Notes under the pieces: model-generated
The model's database searches: none
Told to the model about the DNA's origin: nothing
What the model saw: the letters and a program-made list of their open reading frames with translations, nothing else
Source of the DNA: Diacronema lutheri
Taxonomy: Eukaryota; Haptophyta; Pavlovophyceae; Pavlovales; Pavlovaceae
Direction: 5' to 3'
DNA length: 64,000 nt
Assembly: GCA_019448385.1 (NCBI GenBank)
Contig: JAGTXO010000013.1
Location: forward strand, 434,001-498,000
Shown here: positions 1 through 10,137 of the stretch, piece after piece
How the letters are laid out: each line of letters begins with the position of its first letter
Numbering within the stretch: position 1 is the stretch's first letter
Translations under genes and position numbers: made by a program

Positions 1-2
1 CG

Positions 3-1119
3 GGCTACCGCGGCCGCGCCGCGCGGCGCGACGCGGAGCGCGCGCGCGCAGCGCGTGAGGACGAGCCGCCCGTGGCCGCGACGCAGATGGTCACGCAGCC
101 GTACGGGGCGCAGCCGCCGCCCACCGCTCGCTCGGGCGCGCCACCGCCTCCGCTGCAGCCGCAGCTGCAGCTGCCGATCGCAAACGATGCCGCCGCCGTG
201 CGCATCCAGGCAGGATACCGCGGCGGCGCCGCGCGGCGCGAGGCCGATTCGGCGCGCGCGACGCGCGACGCGGCCGAGCGAGCGGCCGCCCTGCCCGGCC
301 CTGCGGCGGCTGTGCGGCCCGGCGCCACGCCGGGCGCCGGTGCTGCCGCTCCGCCGGCCGGCTCAGCCGCCGTGTCCGACGAGGAGCGGGCGGCTGCGGC
401 CGTCGCTATCCAGGCGCGCGCGCGCGCCGCGCGCTCGCGCGAGCAAGTGGCGTCGCTGCGCGTCGGCCGGTCGGGCGCCTTCTCGCGCGCGGCGGACGAG
501 GCGGACGCGGCGGACGCGGCGGCGGATGCCTCGCGCGAGAAGGCGGCAGTTGCAATCCAATCGCGCCAGCGCGCAAAGCTCGCGACGGAAGGCGCGGCGC
601 ACCGCCGTCTCGCGCAGCGGATGCGCGACGCCGGTGCGAGAGCCGATGATTCGTACGTCGAGTCGGATGCGGGAGCGAGTGAGCAGCAGCAGCTCTCGCC
701 ACGCATCGCCGACCAGCTCGCGGCCGCGACGACGATCCAGGCGCATCGGCGCGGCTCGCAGGCGCGCGCGGGCGTCGCGCAAACGCAGCTCGCAGAGCGG
801 CACGGCCCGCGCTTCCAGCCGCGCGCCTACGACTCGGCGTCCGAGGCGTCCGGCTCGGTGGGCGGCACGCCCGCTCCCACGCCGCGACGCGCAGGCGCGG
901 CCGCGCCCGCCGGCGAGACGCCGGCGCGCACTGCCCGCACGCGGCCCGTCGCGAGCGCTGCGGCCGTGCGGCCGGCGGGCGGTGCGCGCGGGTACGACGC
1001 GACGGTCGACGCGCTGCGCAAGGAGGCGAACGAGGACACGGCGGTGCGCGCGGCGGTTGACTCGCGCCGCGTCGCGCGGCCGGACGCGCGCAGCGCCGAC
1101 GCCGACGCCGACGCCGACA

Positions 1120-1176
<57 letters not shown>

Positions 1177-4100
1177 ACGCGGACGTGTTGCAGCCGACAT
1201 CGGTGGCAGCGCCGCGCGAAGAGGCTGCCGCGCGCGCGATCCAGGCGCGTGTGCGCGGCAACGCCGAGCGTGGCAGCCTCGAGCTCCGGCCGAGCGGCGG
1301 GCCGCCGTCGCGCGCGCCCGCCGTCGGCCTCCCGGCCGAGACGGCGGAGGACGCGGCCGCTCGCAAGGCGCGCGACGCGCGTGAGGCAGCGGCCGGCACG
1401 CTGCAGCGCGCGGAGCGCGCGCGCGCGGCCGCGCGCGTGGCCGCGCGCGAGGAGGCAGCAAACGCGGCGGCGCGCGACGCGGCCGCGCGGCGCGTGCAGG
1501 CGGCCAAGCGCGGGCACGCGACGCGCACGCAGGCGCGGCCGGCGCTCGAAGCGCAGCGCGCGGCTGCGCGACGCGCGGCTGAGGCGAAGCGTCGGGCGGA
1601 CGCAGCGAACACGCTGGCGCGCGCGCAACGCGCCAAGACGGCGAGCGCGAGCGCGCGCGCGCAGCGTGAGACGCTCGCCGCCGAGCGGCGCGCGCGCGAC
1701 GCGGCCGCCGCCGAAGCGCGCAGGCGCGCGGAGGTGGAGGCGGCCGAGCGCGCCGCTCGCGAAGCGGCGCGACGCGACGCGGCGAGCCGTCTGCGGCGCG
1801 ACGCGGCGGCGCAGTACATCCAGCGCGCCGTCCGCCGCCACCTCGCCGCGGTGCGCGCGCGCGCCGCGACGCGCATTCAAAACTCGTTCCGCGGGCAGCG
1901 CGCGCGTGTGGGGGTCGTCGGCATCCGTTCGCTCCTCGCCGCGGCGGCGGACGGCGAGCTGCCGCGCGGCGTGTCCGAGATGGGCGCCAAGCCGTTTGCC
2001 GAGCTCGTCGACACGCAGCTCGCCGCCGCCGACGACGCCAAGCGCCGCGCGTCGAGCGCCGAGGACTTTGACGCGGCCAAGCGCGCCAAGGCGCACGTCG
2101 ACTTGGTCGACGGCGCGCTCGACGATCTGGACGGCCTCGAGGCGCAGCTTGCCGAGGCGGTGCGCGCGCAGGACTTTGGCGCGGCGCTCGCGATCAAGAA
2201 GCGCGTCGACGCCGTCCGCCTTCGCGTCTGTGTCGAGCTCGCCACGTACCGCGGCTGGCCTGTCCGGCAGGCACGGCCGGCCGCCGCTGCTGCGGTGGCC
2301 GACGCGCGGGGTGCGGCGAGCAGCGCGCAGCCGGCGCCGGCGGCGGTGCTCGCGTCGGCGCCACCGCGCGCGGCGACGGCTAGCGCGGCCGTGCTTGCGC
2401 CCGTCGACGAGAGGGACGCGCCTCCCGCCGCCGGCGCGCCGCCATCGCCGCCAGTGGCGGCCGCACGCACGCACGCGCTCGACGGGCAGAGCGATGGTGC
2501 GCTGGCGGCCATCTTTGCCACGCGCGCGCCGGGCGAGAGCGGCGGGACCGGCATCGCCGAGCTCGCGCGCAGCGCCGCACGCGACAAGGCGATCGAGCCG
2601 GAGGCTGCCGCTGCGGCGGCGGCCGCCACGGCGGCGGCCGCCACGGCGGCGGCCGCAGCGCCGGCCGCGCCGGCGCGTGCGTTCGAGCACGGGACGCCGT
2701 TGGCCGCGCCTGGCGCGCGCCTCGCGCTCGCCGACCTTCCGCTGCCGCTCGCCGCGAGCCGGCGCGGCGGCGCGGACGCGGAGAGCCTGCGCCTGGTGCG
2801 CGCCGTGTTTGGCGAGGCCGCCGCGCTGTACCTCGCGTCGAGCAGGCCGCAGCTGCGTGCGGCCGCGTTCGAGCAGGCGGCGGCCGAGCTGTCGAGCAAG
2901 GGTAAGGGCGGCGCGGCGGTGCAGCGCGCGCGCGGCGTCTCGCTGCTCCGCGGCGGCGCTGCGATGCTCGAGCTTGGCCTCGCCAACGCGGACGAGCAGA
3001 TTGGCGCCGCCGCGCGCGCGCTGCTCGTCGCGCTGCTCCGCGCGACGGCCGCGTCAGCCGACAGCCAGCACGTGCGGCTACTGCCGACGCTGCTCGCGCC
3101 GCAGCTGCTCGCGACGATGGCGCGCGCCGTGCCTCCGCCCGCGCAGCCCGCGCAGCCGCTCGACCCGGCGGCAACGCGCGCGCGCGCCGAGGCGTTGAAG
3201 ACGGTCCTCGTGATGTGCGAGGCCGACCGCATCGGCACCGCGCGCGTTGCCGCCGCGCTCGTCGATGCGCACGCCGCGGCGCGCGACGCACCGCTCGTCG
3301 AGCCCGCCGCCGACGCGCACGGCGCGGCGGCGGCGGCGCCGCCGCGCGCCGCCGAGGGCGGCGTGGCGCCGAGCGCTGCGCCGCAGCGCGCGATCGCCGC
3401 GCTCGGCGCGCTGCGCGAGCTGCTGCTGCGCTTCGGCGTGTTCAAATCGGTTGCGGACGCGCGGCGGCCGCCGGTGCTCGCCGTCGTCCGCTTCGCCGCT
3501 GAGGCGCACGCCGCCGCCGCCGCTGACGCGCGCGCGGTCGGCGCGGCGGCGACCGCCGCCGCGCAGCACGCAGTGCAGGCGGCGGCGGTGCAGTGCGCGC
3601 TCGCGGCGCGCGAGGTGGACGCGACGGGCGTGGAGGCGTTGCTGCGCTCGCTACCCGCGCCCGCGCTGCTCCACGCCCTCGCCCTCGCCGCGCAACTCGG
3701 CGGCGCGCACAAGGCGGCGGGCGGCGCGGCGGGCGCTGGCGCGATGCAACAGACAGCCGACGGCGCACGCGCGACGGCAGTTGCAGCCGCGCGTCTGCGC
3801 GAGCTCAAGGCGGCGGAGGCGTCGCTCGAAAAGACGCTCGTCACACTGCGCACGGCCGCGCGCCGCGAGGAGACACGCGCCGCCGCCGCCGCCAAGGCGG
3901 ACGCGGCGCTGGGCGGCGCGGCCGCGGCCGCCGAGCCGCTCGCGACGGGCGCGGCCGCCGCCTCCGCCGCCGCCGCCGGCGCGCACGTGCGCACGGCCAA
4001 GCTGAACAAGCTGCGCGCAGAGCTGCGCGCGGCGCGCGCCAAGCTCGACCAGCTCGCCGCGCGCAAGCGCACGCTCGACGCTCAGCGGCGCAAGGTTCGA

Positions 4101-6091
4101 CCCGCCGACCTGCGCACACTCACGCGCGCGCGCGAGCTCGAGGCGAGCCACTATCTTCAGCAGGATGCGGAGATCAAGGCAGCGCTCGCCGAGCGGAGGC
4201 AGCCGGCCGGTGGCGGCGGTGGCGCGGCGAGCGGCGGTGGCGGCATGACGGCCAAGGGCGTCGACGCCGAGCGCGCCGAGCTCGGCGCGCGGCTTGAGGC
4301 GCTGGCGAGTGCGCGGTCGGATGCGCTCGGCGTGCGCGCGGATGCGCAGGCTCGGCTGCTGCGCGCCACGGCGGCAGTGCGCGAGCTCGAGGAGCGCGCG
4401 CGCGGCACGGCGGCCGCGGCGGCGCGCCGCGCACCGCGTGCGGCGTGGCACGAGGGCAGCGAGGCGCTGCACACCGGCGCGGCCGCCGCGGCCGCCGAGC
4501 GCGCAGCGCGCGTTGGCGCGGCGCGCGACCGCGCGCAGCTGCGGCGTGTGCAACGCTCCTTCGAGCTGGACGAGGCGAGGGCGCTCGTGGAGCGGCTGCG
4601 CGCGCGCGTCGCCGCCAAGGCCGAGCGCCTCGCCGAGCTCCGTGCGCAGCGCCAGCGGTACGCTCAGCTCTTGACGGCAGAGCACGCCGCCGCGCGCGCG
4701 CGCGCGGACAGCGGCTCGCACTGGTCGGGTGGCGGGTGGGGCGCGGCGGGCGAGAACGACGAGCTGCCGGCGCTGCCGCGCGAGGTGCTGCGCGACGCCG
4801 AGCTCGAGCTCGCAAGCGCCGACCGACCTGCCACCGCCGCCGCTGCGTGCCGCAGCGTTGCAAGCTCGTCGGCGCGGGCGGCAGCGCGCGACGCTCGCGC
4901 CCCACCCGACGCATTACGAGCGTCGGCGGGCGGCGCGCCGCCGAACGCGCGCAGCCCGCGCAACGCCGCCGGCGCGGTCCAGGCGCTGCCGTCCGCGCGC
5001 GCCGCCGCCGGCGCCACCGTCGCCGCGCCCTCCGCCGCCGCCTCGAACCGCGCGGTGGCTTCGGCGACTGCTGCCGCCGCCGCGCGCGACGCGGCCGCTG
5101 CGAAAGGGCCCGCTGGCGACAGCGTGCTCTTCAAGATCCACTCCTTCATGCTCTCGCACTCGCGCGCGCAGGCAGCACCAGTCGCCGGCGCAAAGTCCGG
5201 GGCGACGAGCGCGCGCGCGGGCGGCGCCGGCGCCGCGCCGGTGCGCGCGCAGCGGCGCGTGACACCCGCTGCGCGCGCCTCGCGCCGCCTGACCGACCTG
5301 CCCCGCGCCGCTGCATGTGCCGCGTGACACCCGTCGCGCGCGCCTCGCGCCGCCTGACCGACCTGCCCCGCGCCGCTGCGTATGCCGCGTGACACCGCAC
5401 TGCTCCGTGCTCAACGTCACGCAGCTCGCCGCTGGGCGTCGGGTGCAGTTCGCCATTCAGACCGAGCTCGCGCCTCCCGACGTCGCGCCCCCGCCCGGTC
5501 TCAAGCTCGGCGACGTGTCCACGCTGCCGCACGACAGTGGCGAGCTTCCGGTGGTGCGCCGCGCGTCGCTCTTGCCGCCGCCGTGGCGCAGTGGCGCGCC
5601 GCGCTCGCGCGCCGCCCGTCGTCTCATTCGACTCGCGCCCACGCGCTCCACGCTGCGCCCCACTCCGCCCGGCTGTGACTCTCGACTGTGCGGCAGGCCC
5701 TCTCACTCGCCATCGACACGCGTCCCCTATCCACCGGTCTGGCCACCCTCGCAACAGCGCTCACCAAGGCGCAGGTATGCGCGCCGGCGGCAGCGCTTTG
5801 CACCGCGCGTCGAACGCGCGCGCGCAGGCGTCAGTGACGCTCACGCCGCGCCGGCTCGCCGCGTCGCAGGGCGACACGGACGTGGAGGCGGAGGTGAGCT
5901 TCCTCGTCCTCGACACGTCCGCCGAGCGCGAGGAGCTGTGCTACGCGACGATTGACCTGTCGCAGCTGCGCACCGACCTGGTGCGCGAGTGGATCGATGC
6001 CAAGGACAGCACTTCGTCGCAGACGCTCGGCAGGTTCAACGTGACCGTGCAGGCCATCGCGGCCGTGCAGCGCGCGCGGCGGGCGCCGTGA
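3..6091 (+). CDS. IQ-motif / coiled-coil protein, 5'-truncated by window edge
   Basis: The reading frame is open at base 3 and starts inside an IQ motif (GYRGRAARR), so the true start lies upstream. At least seven further IQ motifs follow (for example AVRIQAGYRG near 200, AVAIQSRQRAK near 545, ATRIQNSFRG near 1870), as expected for calmodulin/centrin binding. A UVR-like helical pair (AEDFDAAKRAK, AQDFGAALAIKKR) lies near 2060-2200, a helical alanine-rich region follows, and long coiled coils span about 3780-4680. Proposed exons: 3-5240, 5425-5550, 5828-6091, all phase 0, donors GTGCG and GTGGT. If the first intron is not used the protein stops at 5327. The last two exons read as a C2-like beta domain (VSFLVLD, GRFNVTVQA). 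The family suggests a cytoskeletal, axonemal or centrosomal scaffold; this is inference. Confidence 0.7.
1095..1173 (+). repeat. GCCGAC hexanucleotide microsatellite inside the IQ gene
   Basis: About 13 near-perfect GCCGAC units encode an Asp-Ala dipeptide run between two IQ motifs. The other strand reads Gly-Val repeats in a long spurious ORF. The length is a multiple of three, so copy-number change would preserve the frame. Confidence 0.9.
5259..5396 (+). repeat. 65-bp tandem duplication in proposed intron 1 of the IQ gene
   Basis: Two copies of a 65-bp unit start at 5259 and 5324, with a partial third at 5389 (GTGACACC). The copies differ at only a few bases. Each carries an in-frame TGA at its start junction, which is why the upstream ORF appears to end at 5327; the simplest reading is that the duplication is intronic. 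Confidence 0.75.
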
Positions 6092-6191
6092 TTGTAGGAA
6101 TGGTCGTGCGGCCGCGCTGCCCCCACAGGCTGAATGATGAATGGACCCCGCGCGACACTCACGGAAACGTGCTATCGCCCGTAGACTCGGC

Positions 6192-6788
6192 TCACGGCGG
6201 TGGCCGCGGCGCCGGCTGCCGCTGCATCGCGTCGAGCATCGCGACCATGCGATCAAAGATGAGCCGCAGCTGGATCGGCACGAGCGAGCGCGCGCCAAAG
6301 AAGAAGGAGACCTCGCGCTGCGCGCTGCACGGCGAGTCCGAGCCGTGCACCGCGTTGCGCTGGCCGTCCGTCCCGTACTGCGCCCTGATGGACGCCCGCG
6401 CGACCGCGCGCGCGGTCTGCGAGTTGGTCGGGCCCATGAGCTCGCGCCACGCAGGCACGGCGTCCTCGCCCTCGAGCACGAGCGCGACGACGGGCCCCGA
6501 CGTCATGAACGAGACGAGGGAGGGAAAAAAGGGGCGCGCGCGGTGCTCCCGGTAGAAGAGCCTCACCTCGGCCGGCGACAGGTTAAGCCGCCGGCGCGCC
6601 ACCACGCGCAGGCCGTGGCGGTGCGCGAGCGCGACGATCTCCTCCTCCGACGCCGCGGCGTCGGGCTTGATCATGGCCAGCGTGCGCTGCCGCCCACCCG
6701 ACCGCGCGCACGGCGCGCGCTCGCCCGCGCCCCCACGGCCGAGGAAAACGAGCAGCGCCGCGAGCAGGAGCGCGCGCATCGAGCGCAT
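6192..6788 (-). CDS. Nucleoside diphosphate kinase-family protein with signal peptide
   Basis: This 198-residue protein carries the NDK fold: the TLAMIKPDA strand (residues 37-43), GPVVALVLEG, ELMGPTNS, and the catalytic segment RNAVHGSDS with the phosphate-accepting His at residue 148. The MGPTNS...SIRAQYG spacing resembles the NME5/NME6 branch more than canonical NDK-A. The start at 6788 (alternative 6779) gives a hydrophobic ALLLAALLVFLG leader followed by a polar spacer, so the enzyme is probably secreted, ER-resident or plastid-targeted. NDKs exchange gamma-phosphates among nucleotides. It is divergently transcribed from the PGRL1 gene across 118 bp. A longer upstream frame would overlap PGRL1 and was rejected. 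Confidence 0.85.
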   Translation of the reverse strand: MRSMRALLLAALLVFLGRGGAGERAPCARSGGRQRTLAMIKPDAAASEEEIVALAHRHGLRVVARRRLNLSPAEVRLFYREHRARPFFPSLVSFMTSGPVVALVLEGEDAVPAWRELMGPTNSQTARAVARASIRAQYGTDGQRNAVHGSDSPCSAQREVSFFFGARSLVPIQLRLIFDRMVAMLDAMQRQPAPRPPP

Positions 6789-6906
6789 CGCGCCCGACTT
6801 CGCAACGCGGCGCGCGCCAACCAACCAACTTTGTGGGTTGGCCCAACTGGTGCCCGCAACTGGTGCCGGCATAATTAAAAACGATCGTCCTCCCGAGGCG
6901 CGCGTC
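6789..6906. promoter_or_regulatory. Bidirectional promoter, NDK / PGRL1
   Basis: The 118 bp between the two divergent start codons hold an AT island, ATAATTAAAA at 6871-6880, in otherwise GC-rich DNA, plus direct and inverted CCAACTGG/GGTTGG-type repeats at 6820-6860. I infer a shared core promoter. Confidence 0.5.
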
Positions 6907-7908
6907 ATGCTGCTGATCGCCGGCATCCTGCTGGGCGCGCACGCCTTTGGCGGCGCGCGGCCGCGGGTGGTCGCGCCGGCGCGCGGCGTGGCCGCGTCGC
7001 GCGTGCGCTGCACCACGCGCATGTCAACCGAGCTCGACCAGGCGGTGGACGCGGGGGCGGGCACGCGCACCTTCTCTCCGGAGCGGAGCGAGAAGCTGCC
7101 GCTCCCCGCAAAGGAGCGCTTGTGGCTCGAGTCGATTGCCGCCTACTACAACGACGAGAAGCCGCTGCTCTCGGACGAGGATTACGCGCGCTTGAAGCTC
7201 GACCTCGAGTTTGAGGCGTCCAAGTATGTGACCATGTCAGCGGAGGAGCTCAAGTTTGTGATCGCGTCGAGCAGGTACCGCGAGGGCAAACCAATCATGA
7301 GCGACGTGGAATACGACACGCTGCGCAAGAAGCTCAAGAACCAGAACAGCGCGGCCGCCATCCATGAGGCGCCCACGTGCCGGGTGCGCCGCTGGCGGCG
7401 CGCGCGCGTGGCGCGCGGCACGCGCGGTGCGCGCGCGCTCGAGCGGCGCCGCTCACGCGCGCGCGCCCGCCCGCCGGCCGCTGTCGGCGCCGTGCCGGCC
7501 GCGCAGGTGGACACGGGCGTGTGCAAGTCGGACGCCGTGCCCGACCAGGGGAAGAACGCGGTGCTCTACCTGCCTGGCACCGTCGCCGCGACGGTGCTGT
7601 GGACGGAGGCGCTCTACTGGACGCAGCGGATGGACCCGCTCATCGCGGCCATCCTCGGCTCGCCGCTCATTTACCTGATCGCGCGGCTGATTACGGAGAA
7701 GATCCTTTTCCAAAACCCCCTCATCGTCTCCGCCACCTGCCCCAACTGCCAGAGCGTGATCAACCTCTACTTTGGCGACGTGCTCGGCGTCGACAACCAA
7801 AACGTGCAGCAGACGGAGCACGATTGCCCCGTCTGCAAGACGAAACTCCGCGGCTCGCGCGACACGATGATCGTGCAGACCGTTGAGGAGAAACGCCCCG
7901 CTAAGTGA
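6907..7908 (+). CDS. PGRL1: PGRL1-like cyclic electron flow protein (plastid)
   Basis: The protein has the PGRL1 layout: an acidic soluble N-terminal region with two LSDEDYARLK / MSDVEYDTLRKK helical repeats, two membrane segments (ATVLWTEALYW and the stretch ending YLIARLITEKI), then a loop with paired cysteines (CPNCQ, CPVCK). PGRL1 works with PGR5 in antimycin-sensitive cyclic electron flow around photosystem I in the thylakoid. The N-terminus MLLIAGILLGAHAFGG looks like a signal peptide ending in an A-F cleavage context, fitting import into a complex plastid. A phase-0 intron at 7384-7506 (GTGCGC...GCGCAG, 123 bp) is a multiple of three and stop-free, so the ORF reads through it; without it the protein is 292 residues. 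Confidence 0.88.
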   Translation: MLLIAGILLGAHAFGGARPRVVAPARGVAASRVRCTTRMSTELDQAVDAGAGTRTFSPERSEKLPLPAKERLWLESIAAYYNDEKPLLSDEDYARLKLDLEFEASKYVTMSAEELKFVIASSRYREGKPIMSDVEYDTLRKKLKNQNSAAAIHEAPTCRVRRWRRARVARGTRGARALERRRSRARARPPAAVGAVPAAQVDTGVCKSDAVPDQGKNAVLYLPGTVAATVLWTEALYWTQRMDPLIAAILGSPLIYLIARLITEKILFQNPLIVSATCPNCQSVINLYFGDVLGVDNQNVQQTEHDCPVCKTKLRGSRDTMIVQTVEEKRPAK

Positions 7909-7965
7909 GGCTGCGCGGAGAAGGAACTTTTGTCGATTTCTCACTATTGGACTTCCTTTTTGTTT

Positions 7966-7989
7966 GGGGGGGGGGGGGGGGGGGGGGGG
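7966..7989. repeat. 24-nt G homopolymer between convergent genes
   Basis: An uninterrupted G tract lies between the PGRL1 stop (7908) and the ALB3 stop (8060), flanked by an AT-richer stretch. It may be a 3'-end or pausing element, or simply a slippage product. Confidence 0.9.
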
Positions 7990-8059
7990 AGGGGGATTGC
8001 TCAGGGAGACGGATGCGTGGTGCGGGCAGGAAGGGCGAAGAGGCGAGTCGTGACGGCAC

Positions 8060-9380
8060 TCACGCGCTCGGCGTCGCCTCTTCGTCGGGCGCGCTGCCCT
8101 GCCCTGGGTACGCGCCGAGCATGGAGCGGATGAAGATCGACTGGGCGGTCGTGATCACGTTGTTGAAGAACCAGTAGAGGCCGAGGCCGGCGGGCGCGGA
8201 GAGCGCAAACCAGCCGATCATGAACGGCAGGAACTTGAGTATTTGCTGCGTCCGCTCGGCATCGGGCGACGTCTCGCCGACGGTCGGCGGCGTGAGGATT
8301 CGCATCGAAAGCGACTGTGAGAGCACGAGGACAAGCGGCAGAGTGAGGTAGCACAGCGTGTCGTGCCAGCCGAGCGACGGGTGGCCATCCACCCAGTTGT
8401 CCGTCAGCCAGCCCAGCCCAGCCCCGTACTCGCTCACCGGACCCTGCGCGCGCGCGGCGCGCGCGGCCCGTGCGCATCAGCGCGCCTCCCAGCCGCGCCG
8501 CGCGTGGTGGCGGCATGAGGGAGCTCGTGCGCGTGCGCTTGCGCTCGGCGCTCGGCGCGCGCACCTCAAGCGTGGGTATCCACAGGAACGACTCGGAGAG
8601 CACATTGTCCTTTGAGAGGCCGATGATTGCGCGGTAGAGGCCGATGAAGACGGGGATCTGCAGCAGCGACGGGAGGCAGCCGGCGAGCGGGTTGACCTGG
8701 TTTTCGGAGTAGAGCATGCTTGTTTGGATTTGCAGCGCCTGCGGGTTGTCGCCAAACCACTTTTGCAGCTGCTTCTGCTGCGGCGCGAGCTTCTGCATCG
8801 CGACCGTGCCCTCCATCTGCTTCCAGTTGAGCGGGAGCACAAACAGCTTGACGCACAGCGTGAAGAGGAAGATGGAGGCGGCGTACGCGTACGGCACGCC
8901 CGCGGTGAAGAGAGACTCGTGCAGCGAGACGATCGACGTGCGGATCAGGCTCACGTACTGGTCAAAGATGTTCGGGTCGGACGCCGCACCGGTGCCGGCG
9001 GAGGCCACGTCGGCCGGCGGAGCCGCCGCCGCAGCTGCGCGCAGCGGCGCGGGTTGGCGGGCGCGCGGGGCGCGCGCGAGCGCAGCGGCATCAGCAGCGA
9101 ATCGCAAGCACCATCTGCTCTCACCGCAGCTTGGAAGAAGCGCGCGCGCACCGTCGGCGAGGAGCGCGTGCGTCGCGCCGAGCGCGTCCGGAAGCCCGTG
9201 CACGAGCGAGTGGACCGCACTGGCGTCCACCATCCGCGCGGCTACTCGAGGCGCGGCGCGCGAGTGGAGGACAGAGCGCACGGGCGCGTGCGCGCCGTGC
9301 AGCCGGGGCGTCCGCGCCGCAGACGCCTCCAGCGTGAGGCACGCGACAAGCGTCGCGACGACGATCGAGTGCCAAGACAT
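8060..9380 (-). CDS. ALB3: ALB3 / YidC-family thylakoid insertase
   Basis: Exons are 9380-8565 and 8443-8060, joined by a phase-0 intron (8444-8564, GTGCGCGCGC donor, CAG acceptor); the product is 399 residues. The Oxa1/YidC signature is clear: LFVLPLNWKQMEGTVAMQ, the KLAPQQKQLQ cytosol-side hairpin, NPLAGCLPSLLQIPVFIGLY, then after the intron VDGHPSLGW and a final GLGLYWFFNN membrane helix. Plastid ALB3 inserts light-harvesting proteins with cpSRP. The start Met at 9380 begins a hydrophobic leader (VVATLVACLTLEASA) followed by an arginine-rich stretch, as in bipartite plastid targeting. Joining the exons restores the order of the family exactly, which supports the splice sites. Confidence 0.92.
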
Positions 9381-9431
9381 CGCGCGCAAAATTGCACGGG
9401 TGTAAAAATCCCGGCCGAGTGAGCCGACTCG

Positions 9432-9815
9432 ATGGAAGCCCTCGCGAGGAAGGCAGCTGCAGCTGCAGCGGTCGCCGGTGCGGGTCTGAAGGACGAGTGG
9501 GCAAAGCGTGAGCCCACGCTGCGCGCGGACATCCTGAGCCACGCGGGCGTGCTCCAGCCTAAGCTGCAGGCGGCGTACGCGCAAATGGACGGCCAGGCGA
9601 AGGCGATCATGGACAACCCGGCGGGGCAGCTCATCGCCGAGAACCCTACCGTTGTCACTGGCGTCATCCTGCCAGCGCTCGTCGCCGCGGATTTGCCGGG
9701 CGCGTCGTTGCTGAGCAAGGCGGTCAAGGTCGTCGGCATCGCCGAGATGGCCGCACCACTCGCCGCATTGATCGGCGCCGGAGGCGAGCTGGCCAGGCCC
9801 GCGGCTCCGCGCTGA
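9432..9815 (+). CDS. Small hypothetical protein (127 aa)
   Basis: The ORF starts 51 bp from the divergent ALB3 start, with GTGTAAAAATCC in the gap. It is an alanine-rich helical protein (LKDEWAKREPTLRADILSH) with a moderately hydrophobic middle (TVVTGVILPALVAADL). No family is recognised. Natural-looking amino-acid order, an intact frame and promoter position argue that it is real. Confidence 0.55.
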   Translation: MEALARKAAAAAAVAGAGLKDEWAKREPTLRADILSHAGVLQPKLQAAYAQMDGQAKAIMDNPAGQLIAENPTVVTGVILPALVAADLPGASLLSKAVKVVGIAEMAAPLAALIGAGGELARPAAPR

Positions 9816-10137
9816 TCATTCAGCCGCTACGCTGCGCGCCGCCGGCGGCCTGGCCATAGCCGCGAGCATGCGGACGCCAGCCGCACCTCATTTTGCTCTT
9901 TGCCGCTGGGCAAATGCGGATGCCCGTCGGCGCGCCCACGGGCGCGCGCCCACGTATGGGTGCATGCGGGCGCACGCCTTGTGGGCGGCCCAGAGTGGAG
10001 GGCCACCGTCGATGCTACAGGCTCATGAGCGGTTGCGGGGCATGCGTGTTGGGCCTGGACCACCACTTGCGGGGAAATCTGTACGTGTCGCGTTGGGTCA
10101 CTAATTGAGACATTCACGCTGACGGTTACTAGCTTCC
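9816..10137. other. Intergenic, no gene seen
   Basis: This 322-bp gap has short ORFs on both strands with no convincing composition or family. It is less GC-rich towards 10080-10137, which probably holds the promoter of the RSPH10B-like gene. Confidence 0.5.

Noticed and set aside
363-2690. Minus-strand ORF with a Gly-Val repeat
   Set aside because: The repeat is the complement of the GCCGAC microsatellite; the rest is Arg-rich antisense of the IQ gene.
55-5262. Very long Arg-, Ala- or Ser-rich ORFs on both strands over the first 5 kb
   Set aside because: These are shadows of the GC-rich IQ gene. Only the frame starting at base 3 shows IQ motifs, coiled coil and natural residue mix.
6041-6788. 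NDK start at 7070
   Set aside because: It would overlap the PGRL1 start region on the other strand and add residues unlike any NDK; 6788 gives a sensible leader.
7177-9584. ALB3 and PGRL1 read as single long ORFs
   Set aside because: Arg-rich inserts with GTGCGC...CAG edges interrupt conserved family segments; splicing restores them.
9868-10117. Short ORFs on both strands in the 9.8-10.1 kb gap
   Set aside because: They overlap each other, lack family matches and show no consistent codon bias.
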